64,000 nucleotides of DNA from Chryseobacterium wanjuense (GTDB lineage: Bacteria; Bacteroidota; Bacteroidia; Flavobacteriales; Weeksellaceae). This document shows positions 44,629 through 52,867 of the stretch, one piece after another (within the stretch, counting starts at the first letter, position 1; the number at the start of each line of letters is the position of its first letter). Position numbers and translations under genes: made by a program. The stretch covers positions 1,550,001-1,614,000 of the forward strand of contig NZ_FOIU01000001.1 of the NCBI RefSeq assembly GCF_900111495.1. Direction: 5' to 3'. Under the pieces are notes generated by a model, which was not told where the DNA came from, did not search any database, and saw only the letters and a list, made by a program, of their open reading frames with translations.

Positions 44629-45609
44629 CTAACTTTTCACCCAATTGAACTGAAATTGTAAATCAGGTGTTGAAATTCTGTCGGTGATCTTCTGTAATCT
44701 TCCTGGTAATTTCATTAGATATTCCTGAGCCTTTTCGGCCTTTTCAGTAAGACCTTTTACATGCTCAATCTTCCATTCATCCAACAAATCTTTTAAAATA
44801 TTGATGTAATCCTGTCCGGTATACACCATACATCTCTGTGCTGCATCAGAAAAATGTCCCCAAAGTTCACCCGCCATCTGTCCGGATTGTCTCATCATGT
44901 GAGCCGGCATTACGATCTTTTTACGCATCATATCTTCAAACGCCAGGATCATTTCCGAAGGATCAATTTCTAAGATTTTTGCTACGAAATGCTTGTATGC
45001 TTTTGCGTGTCTTGCCTCATCAGCTGCAATTACACCACACATTTTTGCTAGCTTTCCGTTTCCGGACTGTTTTGCCAGTGTACCTACCCTTCTGTGAGAA
45101 ATATTGGTAGCCGTCTCCTGAAAACTTGTATACACGAAGTTTCTGTAAGGATCCATACTTGTTCCCAGATCGAAACCGTCGTTAATTAAATACTGAGTCG
45201 TGATTTCCACTTCTCTCATATTCACTCTTCCGCACAGGTAAAGATATTTGCTTAAAAGATCTCCATGTCTGTTTTCTTCGGCAGTCCAGGCTCTTATCCA
45301 GTTTGCCCAGCCCACTTCTTTCTTTTCCTGATCGATTCCGTCTACACCCATCAGCCAAGATTCGTATGATGGTAAAGCTTCTTCAGTGATACAGTCACCA
45401 ATTAATGTTACGAATAAATCGTAAGGCATTTCACGTGCAAAAGTCTGGATCTCATCTAAATCGTATCTGAAATTGTCGCTCGACGGATCCGGAAGGTAAT
45501 CAGAAGGTTGCCAGATTTTTTCTATAGGCGTTAAAAATTTATCCAGAAAAGAACCTACTTCCTTTTCCAAAATTCCCATTACTTCTTTCCTTACGAGCGC
45601 TTGATACAT
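44629..45609 (-). CDS. Acyl-ACP desaturase (di-iron, ferritin-like)
   Basis: The 326-residue soluble enzyme introduces a double bond into acyl chains carried on ACP. The di-iron ligands are in 'TAEENRHGDLLSKYL' (E-x2-H) and 'IAADEARHAKAYKHF' (E-x2-H), as in plant stearoyl-ACP desaturases. It allows aerobic unsaturated fatty acid synthesis. A TAACTTTG box lies 23 bases upstream (45633-45640). It is a single gene; the ferredoxin partner is not adjacent. Confidence 0.93.
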   Translation of the reverse strand: MYQALVRKEVMGILEKEVGSFLDKFLTPIEKIWQPSDYLPDPSSDNFRYDLDEIQTFAREMPYDLFVTLIGDCITEEALPSYESWLMGVDGIDQEKKEVGWANWIRAWTAEENRHGDLLSKYLYLCGRVNMREVEITTQYLINDGFDLGTSMDPYRNFVYTSFQETATNISHRRVGTLAKQSGNGKLAKMCGVIAADEARHAKAYKHFVAKILEIDPSEMILAFEDMMRKKIVMPAHMMRQSGQMAGELWGHFSDAAQRCMVYTGQDYINILKDLLDEWKIEHVKGLTEKAEKAQEYLMKLPGRLQKITDRISTPDLQFQFNWVKS

Positions 45610-45632
45610 TTTTAGAATTTAGAATTAAACTG

Positions 45633-45640
45633 CAAAGTTA
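45633..45640 (-). promoter_or_regulatory. -7 box of the acyl-ACP desaturase gene
   Basis: The minus strand reads TAACTTTG (TAnnTTTG), 23 bases before the ATG. Confidence 0.55.
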
Positions 45641-45698
45641 TGATATTATTTATTATTTAGGACATAATAATTTGTTAATTGTTCTGATATTAATCATA

Positions 45699-45735
45699 AA
45701 AAATGCCGCTATATAAATTATAACGACATTTTTTC
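45699..45735 (-). terminator. Terminator of gpmI
   Basis: AAAAAATGCCGCTATA and TATAACGACATTTTTT pair with two mismatches, downstream of the gpmI stop at 45753. Confidence 0.65.
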
Positions 45736-45752
45736 GTTAATATTATTCAATT

Positions 45753-47294
45753 TTAGCTAACTAAAATATCTCCCGTCATTACTTCCGGAATTGGGATTCC
45801 CATTACTTTCAAAATTGTTGGGGCAACGTCTCCCAGTTTACCCGATTTCAAATTCCAGGTGTGGTCTTTATCCATTACGATGAAAGGCACCAGATTGGTT
45901 GAATGTTGCGTATTTGGTGTTCCGTCAGGATTAATCATTACATCAGAATTTCCGTGGTCTGCCAAAATGAAAACTGCATATCCGTGTTCGTAGGCTGTCA
46001 TTGCAACTTTTTCGATGCATTTATCTACTGTCTCGGCTGCTTTTACCGCTGCTTCAAAAACGCCTGTATGACCTACCATGTCTGTATTAGCAAAATTTAA
46101 ACAAATAAAATCTGCTGTCTCATTTTCCAACTCAGGAACGATGGCATTGGTGATGTCATAGGCTGACATTTCCGGTTTTAAATCGTATGTCGGAACGTCT
46201 TTCGGGCTTGGACAAAGTAATCTTTTTTCACCCACAAATTCTGTTTCCCTGCCTCCTGAAAAGAAGAACGTAACGTGAGGATATTTCTCTGTTTCCGCAA
46301 TTCTGATCTGTGTCTTATGGTTTTTTTCCAAAATTTCACCCATTGTGTCATGCAACACTTCTTCATCGAAAACTACGTGTACATTCTGGAATGTTTTGTC
46401 ATAATTGGTTAAAGTCACATAATAAAGGTTCAGCTTTCTCATGAAATATTCCGGAAAATCTTTCTGTGAAAGCACTTCTGTGATTTCTCTCCCTCTATCT
46501 GTACGGAAATTGAAGCAAATTACTACATCATTATCAACGATTTTTGCGACAGGAACTACATTCCCGATAGCCGTAGAATCAATCATTATGATGGGTTTCA
46601 TAAATTCATCGGTGATATTTTCATCGTAAGACTTCTGAATGGCCGGCAAAGCATCTGTTGTCTGATCTCCAACACCTTCTACCAAGGCATCATAAGCGAT
46701 TTTCACGCGTTCCCATCTTTTATCTCTGTCCATTGCGTAATATCTGCCGACAACGGTTGCCAATTTTCCGGTGGTTGCTTCCATGTGCTTCTGAAGCTCC
46801 TCGATAAATCCTTTTCCTGAGTGCGGATCACAGTCGCGACCGTCTGTAAAAGCGTGTACAAAGACATTTTCATTTAAGCCAAATTCTTTTGCGGCTGTTA
46901 AAAGACCTTTCAGGTGATTGATATGAGAATGTACTCCCCCATTGGAAACCAAACCGATGAAATGTACTTTTTTGTTTTCTCTTTTAGCATATTCAAAAGC
47001 GTCCTGAATGACTTTTTCCTGACCCAGCGTTCCGTTTTCAACTGCCATATTCAGCTTTACAAGGTTTTGATAAACGACTCTTCCGGCTCCTAAATTCATG
47101 TGTCCCACCTCAGAATTTCCCATCTGTCCTACAGGAAGTCCTACCGCTAAACCACTCGCTTCAAGTGTCGTGTGCGGAAATTTTTGGTAACAACTATCTA
47201 TAAATGGTGTATTTGCTTTATCTATTGCAGAAACGTCCGGATTCATTCCCAATCCCCATCCGTCAAGGATCGCTAATATTGCTTTTTTTGACAT
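45753..47294 (-). CDS. gpmI: 2,3-bisphosphoglycerate-independent phosphoglycerate mutase
   Basis: The glycolytic enzyme interconverts 3- and 2-phosphoglycerate using two Mn2+ ions. It has 513 residues. 'AILAILDGWGLG' near the start carries a metal Asp; the phospho-acceptor serine is S61 in 'GQMGNSEVGHMNLGAG'. 'HAFTDGRDCDPHSG' and 'LADHGNSDVM' are further metal-site blocks. The ATG at 47294 is chosen because the upstream ATG at 47312 is only two bases from the -7 box at 47314-47321 and so lies upstream of the transcript start. Confidence 0.96.
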   Translation of the reverse strand: MSKKAILAILDGWGLGMNPDVSAIDKANTPFIDSCYQKFPHTTLEASGLAVGLPVGQMGNSEVGHMNLGAGRVVYQNLVKLNMAVENGTLGQEKVIQDAFEYAKRENKKVHFIGLVSNGGVHSHINHLKGLLTAAKEFGLNENVFVHAFTDGRDCDPHSGKGFIEELQKHMEATTGKLATVVGRYYAMDRDKRWERVKIAYDALVEGVGDQTTDALPAIQKSYDENITDEFMKPIIMIDSTAIGNVVPVAKIVDNDVVICFNFRTDRGREITEVLSQKDFPEYFMRKLNLYYVTLTNYDKTFQNVHVVFDEEVLHDTMGEILEKNHKTQIRIAETEKYPHVTFFFSGGRETEFVGEKRLLCPSPKDVPTYDLKPEMSAYDITNAIVPELENETADFICLNFANTDMVGHTGVFEAAVKAAETVDKCIEKVAMTAYEHGYAVFILADHGNSDVMINPDGTPNTQHSTNLVPFIVMDKDHTWNLKSGKLGDVAPTILKVMGIPIPEVMTGDILVS

Positions 47295-47313
47295 TGTGTA
47301 TGATTTAAACATA

Positions 47314-47321
47314 CAAATTTA
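47314..47321 (-). promoter_or_regulatory. -7 box of gpmI
   Basis: The minus strand reads TAAATTTG, 19 bases before the ATG at 47294. It decides the start. Confidence 0.6.
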
Positions 47322-47435
47322 TCTATTTTCCTATGAATATAAGAATTTGAAAGGATTATTTTGAAAACATTCATACGTATGTAAATTAATTAAATAAAAA
47401 TGTAGAAAAAAATCATATAATTCCATTGAATATAA

Positions 47436-48866
47436 TCAATTACTATTGACGTTTTTCATCCAGATATACAGATCTTCTCCTGAGGAAATATTCAGTCTTT
47501 TTCTCAGTCTATTTTTTCTGATCTGTATAGACTGTGGTTGTACGAATGTATATGTAGCAATGTCTTTGGTAGAAAAGTTCAGAAATAATAAAGCACAGAA
47601 TTTTAATTCACTGTTTTGTAATTGGGGTTCAATTTGTAGCAGTTTTGGAAAAAAATTAGGATAAACTTCTTGAAATCTTGTCATAAACTCCGGGTCATTA
47701 TTTTTAGCCAATAGAATCACTTCTTCAAAAGCAACATTCAGCTTTTGAGTCAATACTTTGGTTTCCTGCTCTTTTACATTGAGAATTTTATTTTTTTTGC
47801 GTATTCTCTTATTCACTAAGAAAATAAAAATGATAGAAACTATACCTGCTGCAAATATAATATAAAGTAAAAGGTTGTTCCTGTCTTCCATAGGCTTTTG
47901 CTTTTCTTCTACCAGAAGGTCGACGGTATCTTTTAGATTTGCCTCCTCTATTATCTTTAAGCTATCGTTAAGAGTATTATATTTAAGCGCATATTTTTTT
48001 TCATTATCCTTTTCACCTGTTTTTTCATATATTCCTGACATTAAGCTATATAATTCCAATAGTTTTTTTAAATTCTTTACTTTTGCAGCAAGGTCTATTG
48101 CTTTTTTATAATCCATAATGGCTGAATCATATTGTTTTTTCGCCTCATTAATTTCACCTAAAAGCTTAAATGTTCTGAATTCATTATTGCCCAATACAAT
48201 AAGTACAGATTGAGCTGACTTTATATAAAATTCTGCAGAATCAATTTTATTTTCTTTAACCTTTGCTTCAGCCAAGATTAAAAGTGCAATTTTTAAACTT
48301 GTATTCAAACCCGAATTCAGATTTTTAGGTTTTTTTACCTCTTCAATAACCCTCTTACCGTAATAAGTAGCAGAATCATAGCTCTTTTTCTCAATATAGT
48401 TTTTAGCCATTTCAACCAAAGTCATGGCATTTGAGGAATATCTGGTAGAATCTACTTTTATATTGTTTGCCAGTACTATATTTTTTCTGAGTTTTTTCAA
48501 TGCTTCATCATACATTTTAATTCCTTTATAATTCATGCTGTATAATAAATTCATAGAAATTTCTTCATCCTCGTCATCCAAATTTTTAAACTCAGATTCC
48601 ATTAATTTCAAATAATAATTACTTTTATTATATCTGTACTGCATAGAAAAAGCAAGAGCTAAATTATAGCATGCATATACTTTTCCTTTGGGATAATTAA
48701 TACGCTTTGAGTCTTCCAGTATTGAAAGATTTAATTTAATCATGTTATCTGTTTGACCTTCAAAAAGAAGAGCATTAGATTTTTCCAGCCTGTTATCAAT
48801 AACTGTTGGAGTAATCTTCTGCTGAGCAAACAGAAAAAAAGGAAAAAGTAAAATAAGAAATCTCAT
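47436..48866 (-). CDS. TPR-containing membrane regulator with LuxR-like HTH
   Basis: The 476-residue protein has a signal peptide (MRFLILLFPFFLFAQ), TPR-like helical repeats over about residues 20-315 ('KGKVYACYNLALAFSMQYRY', 'KKYALKYNTLNDSLK'), one membrane helix (about 335-355, 'LLLYIIFAAGIVSIIFIFLV'), a coil and a C-terminal HTH ('LKFCALLFLNFSTKDIATYT', 'RKNRLRKRLNI'). It is a one-component membrane regulator with an outside sensor. The ATG at 48866 starts the signal peptide; the frame upstream adds 13 polar residues. It is a paralogue of the partial gene at 1-648. Confidence 0.85.
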   Translation of the reverse strand: MRFLILLFPFFLFAQQKITPTVIDNRLEKSNALLFEGQTDNMIKLNLSILEDSKRINYPKGKVYACYNLALAFSMQYRYNKSNYYLKLMESEFKNLDDEDEEISMNLLYSMNYKGIKMYDEALKKLRKNIVLANNIKVDSTRYSSNAMTLVEMAKNYIEKKSYDSATYYGKRVIEEVKKPKNLNSGLNTSLKIALLILAEAKVKENKIDSAEFYIKSAQSVLIVLGNNEFRTFKLLGEINEAKKQYDSAIMDYKKAIDLAAKVKNLKKLLELYSLMSGIYEKTGEKDNEKKYALKYNTLNDSLKIIEEANLKDTVDLLVEEKQKPMEDRNNLLLYIIFAAGIVSIIFIFLVNKRIRKKNKILNVKEQETKVLTQKLNVAFEEVILLAKNNDPEFMTRFQEVYPNFFPKLLQIEPQLQNSELKFCALLFLNFSTKDIATYTFVQPQSIQIRKNRLRKRLNISSGEDLYIWMKNVNSN

Positions 48867-49050
48867 AGGTTTAGAGTTTTTTTCAATTGTAAATTTCTCA
48901 ATCAAGAATAAGTAATTTACCTACAATAATATTAAATTTACCATTAAAATTAATAAGTAATCCATCTTATTCACAATTCATATGTATTTTATTCAAGTTT
49001 TGATATTTCTTTTAGCATTAAAGAATATAGCAGCTTTTATTAATTATTAT

Positions 49051-49058
49051 TAATTTTG
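49051..49058 (+). promoter_or_regulatory. -7 box of the SUI1-family gene, leaderless type
   Basis: TAATTTTG is followed by only four bases before the ATG at 49063. Confidence 0.6.
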
Positions 49059-49062
49059 CGGT

Positions 49063-49386
49063 ATGGATTTAAGAGATCAACTGAAAAACCTTTTTCCTGA
49101 TCATGAAGAGCAGGATTTTAAGATGCCTGAAGAACAATTCAAGCAGAAAGAACCTTTGGTGTGCAAATTTGAAAAGAAAGGCCGAAACGGAAAGCCTGTA
49201 ACCATTGTTGAAGGCTGGGAAGGAAGCGAGGAAGACCTTAAGAAAATCTCAAAAAAAATAAAAACTACGCTGGGAATCGGTGGTTCTGAGAAGGATGGAA
49301 CGATTATCATTCAAGGAGATAACCGTGATAAAATAATGGATATCCTTAAAGAAATGGGGTATAAAACTAAAAGAGTCGGTGGATAG
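49063..49386 (+). CDS. SUI1/eIF1-like translation initiation factor (YciH family)
   Basis: The 107-residue protein has the SUI1 fold signature: 'KGRNGKPVTIVEGWEG', 'LKKISKKIKTTLGIGGSEKDG' and 'IIIQGDNRDKIMDILKEMGY'. Eukaryotic and archaeal relatives select start codons on the small ribosomal subunit; the bacterial role is unclear and conditional. It is a single gene with a promoter that should give a leaderless mRNA. Confidence 0.92.
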   Translation: MDLRDQLKNLFPDHEEQDFKMPEEQFKQKEPLVCKFEKKGRNGKPVTIVEGWEGSEEDLKKISKKIKTTLGIGGSEKDGTIIIQGDNRDKIMDILKEMGYKTKRVGG

Positions 49387-49551
49387 TTTTTGTTCAACTT
49401 TTAAGGCAAATTTTTAAATTCTTTAAGCGCTATGATCGCAAAAGTTTTTTTAATTAAACTTGAAAATATTTTCGTTCGCAACGGCACTTCGTTCAGCAAA
49501 TGATAGCTGTTCAATAAGTTTTTTGACATTATGTCCAATTTCAAAACAGTT

Positions 49552-50451
49552 TTAGAAATAAATCTGCGTTTGCGGCATTATGGTCTTTAGTTTTTCAATG
49601 GTGGATTTATCCATTGGATTGCCCGTTAATATTAATGTTTTCAAATTTTTTAATTGCGAAAACTCAGTGGGAAGATCTTTTAAATCGTTATTCGCCAGAT
49701 TCATACTGACAATATTCTTCAAACCTTTTACTTTCGGTGAAATTTCTTTGATATTGTTCTGACTTACATTTAAAAATTCCAGGTTTTTTGACTGAAACAG
49801 GTTTTCAGGAAGCTTTGAGATAGAATTTTGCTGTAATTCTAGATATTTCAATTGTTTTGGGAAGGTCAGATTGCCTAAATCGTTAATCTGATTTAAAGCT
49901 AAATTTAATGATTTTAAATTTTTAATCTGATCCAGGTCTTCAGCAATAAAACTGATCTGATTTCCCTGCAGATTAATTTCTTCCAGACTCGGGATTTTCA
50001 TCAGCGCTTCCGGAAAAACATTCAGATTGTTGGCATCCAGGTGAATGACTTTCAGTTTCTGAAGCTTAGCGATATTTGGATTTATGTTGGTTAATTCATT
50101 TAAATTAATAGAAAAACTTTCCAGCTTCTGAAGTTCTGCAATTTCATCGGGAATGAATTTGATGTTGTTTTCGTTTACATTTAAAATAGTTAATTCTTTT
50201 AATGCAAAAATCGATTCATCCATTTTCTCGAACTTATTTCCCATTAAATTCAGAAAAAAAATGGCATTTAATTGTTGGATTTCAACAGGTAAATTAAATA
50301 TCCCTTTCTCCCGAAAACTCATACTGTAGACCGTTTTTCCGCTTTTAAATGCTTCTTCTACATTGGTATAGGTCGGATATTTTACGGGATCGATCTGGGC
50401 TTTTGCCTCTGAAAGAATTAAAATAAAAATGGAAAGAAACAGCTTTTTCAT
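49552..50451 (-). CDS. Secreted leucine-rich repeat protein
   Basis: A signal peptide (MKKLFLSIFILILSEAKAQ) is followed by about ten leucine-rich repeats of 20-23 residues (for example 'LTILNVNENNIKFIPDEIAE', 'LEEINLQGNQISFIAEDL', 'LKSLNLALNQINDLGNL'). LRRs bind proteins; bacterial secreted LRR proteins often act in adhesion or signalling. No T9SS tail or anchor is visible, so it may stay periplasmic. It lies 59 bases downstream of the PhoX-like gene, separated by a terminator. Confidence 0.88.
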   Translation of the reverse strand: MKKLFLSIFILILSEAKAQIDPVKYPTYTNVEEAFKSGKTVYSMSFREKGIFNLPVEIQQLNAIFFLNLMGNKFEKMDESIFALKELTILNVNENNIKFIPDEIAELQKLESFSINLNELTNINPNIAKLQKLKVIHLDANNLNVFPEALMKIPSLEEINLQGNQISFIAEDLDQIKNLKSLNLALNQINDLGNLTFPKQLKYLELQQNSISKLPENLFQSKNLEFLNVSQNNIKEISPKVKGLKNIVSMNLANNDLKDLPTEFSQLKNLKTLILTGNPMDKSTIEKLKTIMPQTQIYF

Positions 50452-50459
50452 AAATAGAA

Positions 50460-50494
50460 AAAAGCTACCGATAACAAAATATTACCGGCAGCCT
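50460..50494 (-). terminator. Terminator of the PhoX-like gene
   Basis: GCTACCG (50464-50470) and CGGCAGC (50486-50492, one mismatch) lie just after the PhoX-like stop. A plus-strand A-run at 50458-50463 provides the U-tract. Confidence 0.6.
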
Positions 50495-50510
50495 TGTAAA
50501 TATTAATAGT

Positions 50511-52655
50511 TTATTTTTTCAAAAGTTTTACCGTCTGCTGGAATCCTCCTTCCGCTTCGATATTTAAAACCAATACTCTTGAAGCCTCAAGCTGGTTTGT
50601 AAAATCTAAGTCTAAAGATTTGTTGGTTCCTGAGTATTTCTGAGTGAAAACAATTTTACCGTCGATGCTGTAAGCCGTTACCACGATATCTTTCAATCCT
50701 TTTGGAGAGTTGATTTTTACGATACCTGAAGTAGGGTTTGGAGCAACAGTTACTGTGTTTTCAGCTTTAGTATCAACAGTTCCCAAAGATCCTGCAGTTC
50801 CTAAATTGTTTTTAAGAGCCACTACGATCGTTGCAGATTTTCCTCTGTAGTCAATGGTATTTCCAGTAGCATCGATATCCGTAGAAATTGTAGAATCCGG
50901 GTGCTGGATTGAGAAGAATCCGAATTTGTGATCCGGCGTAAATGTAAGTCCAGTCGGTTCTGATCCTGCAGGCATTGAAGCGAAAAGTCTCACTTTAGGA
51001 TTCGCCTGAGTATGATCCGGAGCGACTACCCAAATGTAGTTTTTACCCCCATCCTGAAGCACCCAAAGGTTACCCAATTCGTCGAAAGTAAGGTTGTCGT
51101 TTCCATCTCCCCAAGCTTCCGTTTTCGTTCCCTGAGCCGTGTCGAAAGAATAGTTCGTAGTAAGACCTCCCACGAAAGTTTCAACCTGAGAAGCGGTAGT
51201 TCCGTTATCCTGAAGTCTGTATACTTTATTTAAACCTTTTGCCGTAAAATACACTTTACCATCTAGAGGACTGATCTCAATATCTTCTACCCCGTTGAAA
51301 GAAGTACCTCCTAACGATTGAGCTAATGCAGCCGTATTATTTTGATCTGCTTTTGTTTTATTTGGAATCTGAACCCAAGTAGCCGTTGTTGCTACAGGAT
51401 CTCCTCCACTTAATCCCTGGTCTAATTTTAATGCATAAAGATTTCCGGAAGAAAGATCATTTGGAGTATCCATCACATATTTGTACACCATATGAGTTCC
51501 TCCGTCTTCACCGTAATAAGCAACTGTTCCTGCATTATTTACCACTACATTTTCGTGGTTCATGATACCCATTTGCCATAATTTTCCTTTAGAACCGTCA
51601 GCGTTTTGAGAAATAACCTGGGCCGTAGCAGGATCAATTTCTACCAACCAACCGTAATCCTTCATTCCGTCAGCATTTACATCACTTGAAGTCGTTTGCT
51701 CTTCTGCTGTAACGATGGTTCCCCATGGTGTAACACCTCCTGAACAGTTTCTGATTGTCTGAACCAAGCTCGGAGCAGAGAAACTTACCGCTCTTGATTT
51801 TGTCAATTGCCAAAGTTTTGTTGTACCATTATAGTTGATTTCAGCCATGGTAACTCCACCCGGATTCGTTTCGTGGTTTACAGAAAGATATCCGTTGGTA
51901 GCGCTTCCATTCTTCGGAACGTATCCTGTAAAGTCGTTCAGACCTCCTACTAATCCTCCGCCTTCTGTATAATTGTCACCTTCTTTTAGGATTAATTGAT
52001 ATTTATGTTCTGTAGGAATGATCAGTTTATTTGTCTGAGCTGTCGGTACGATAGACGTAAAGCAGCTGATATGTGTTGAGTTGCAGGCTACTGGAGTTGT
52101 CGTCACAACAGTTTTAAGATAAGCATCAATTCTTAAATCCGAACTTGCAGCACCTCTGTTGTGCAGTTCGATAGAAATTCTGTTGTTTCCGTTTACAAAT
52201 TTAGATTTTGGAATAGAGAAAACATTATAAACACTTTCCGCAGAGCTGTCGATCGTTGTACTAGACCAAGTCGTGAAATCTATTGTTCCGGCAGGCATAT
52301 TGTCTCTTACTACTTCTTCTCCGTTAAGATAAACAACGATACCGTCGTCTCTCATAATTCCCAATTCCATGGTAGAAGAAAGATCGTTTAAATTCACTGT
52401 AAAATCTTTCGCAAAATAAGCTGTTACAAGACCTGTAGCCGTTGTCGTTGTCACAGGATCACCGTACCCAAGAGGTCCGTTTCCTTGAGACCATGCAGAA
52501 ACATCGTAAGTTGTATCCTTCCACTGAGCAGCCAACGCTGTATTGCTGTCATTATATTTCCAAGAAGAATTCTTGTTGAAAATAAAAGTCTGAGCATTGA
52601 ACAATGAACTTGAGATCATCGCAAGAGCTGCAATTGTTAGTAGTTTTCTTTTCAT
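50511..52655 (-). CDS. PhoX-like (DUF839) secreted phosphatase with T9SS tail
   Basis: The 714-residue protein has a signal peptide (MKRKLLTIAALAMISSSLFNAQ), an N-terminal beta-sandwich of about 170 residues ('WKDTTYDVSAWSQGNGPLG', 'GIMRDDGIVVYLNGEEVV'), a PhoX-like propeller ('GYLSVNHETNPGGVTM', 'NCSGGVTPWGTIVTAEEQ', 'MNHENVVVN') and a T9SS sorting tail from about 640. PhoX enzymes are Ca/Fe-dependent alkaline phosphatases; here the Asn-Cys-Ser-Gly-Gly and Trp-Gly-Thr blocks are kept. It probably acts outside the cell on phosphate esters. The ATG at 52655 is chosen because the longer frame starts inside the -7 box at 52683-52690. A di-heme peroxidase gene lies 212 bases upstream on the same strand. 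Confidence 0.87.
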   Translation of the reverse strand: MKRKLLTIAALAMISSSLFNAQTFIFNKNSSWKYNDSNTALAAQWKDTTYDVSAWSQGNGPLGYGDPVTTTTATGLVTAYFAKDFTVNLNDLSSTMELGIMRDDGIVVYLNGEEVVRDNMPAGTIDFTTWSSTTIDSSAESVYNVFSIPKSKFVNGNNRISIELHNRGAASSDLRIDAYLKTVVTTTPVACNSTHISCFTSIVPTAQTNKLIIPTEHKYQLILKEGDNYTEGGGLVGGLNDFTGYVPKNGSATNGYLSVNHETNPGGVTMAEINYNGTTKLWQLTKSRAVSFSAPSLVQTIRNCSGGVTPWGTIVTAEEQTTSSDVNADGMKDYGWLVEIDPATAQVISQNADGSKGKLWQMGIMNHENVVVNNAGTVAYYGEDGGTHMVYKYVMDTPNDLSSGNLYALKLDQGLSGGDPVATTATWVQIPNKTKADQNNTAALAQSLGGTSFNGVEDIEISPLDGKVYFTAKGLNKVYRLQDNGTTASQVETFVGGLTTNYSFDTAQGTKTEAWGDGNDNLTFDELGNLWVLQDGGKNYIWVVAPDHTQANPKVRLFASMPAGSEPTGLTFTPDHKFGFFSIQHPDSTISTDIDATGNTIDYRGKSATIVVALKNNLGTAGSLGTVDTKAENTVTVAPNPTSGIVKINSPKGLKDIVVTAYSIDGKIVFTQKYSGTNKSLDLDFTNQLEASRVLVLNIEAEGGFQQTVKLLKK

Positions 52656-52682
52656 AATTAAATTTCGATTTATTAGACTCTG

Positions 52683-52690
52683 CAAAGCTA
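52683..52690 (-). promoter_or_regulatory. -7 box of the PhoX-like gene
   Basis: The minus strand reads TAGCTTTG (TAnnTTTG), 27 bases before the ATG at 52655. It overlaps the alternative start at 52685 and rules it out. Confidence 0.5.
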
Positions 52691-52867
52691 TTTTTTTGTT
52701 GTGAACCCTCTATTAATAGGACTTTAAATAAACTGTTACGAATATTAATTAATCTGAAATTTAATGTTAAGCGCATGAATTTTTTGTTAAGAGATGCGGG
52801 ATACGAGTTTCGGGTTTTGAGTTTTCGTGTAAAAACTCAGATTATCCGTTTGAATTAAAACTCGCAA

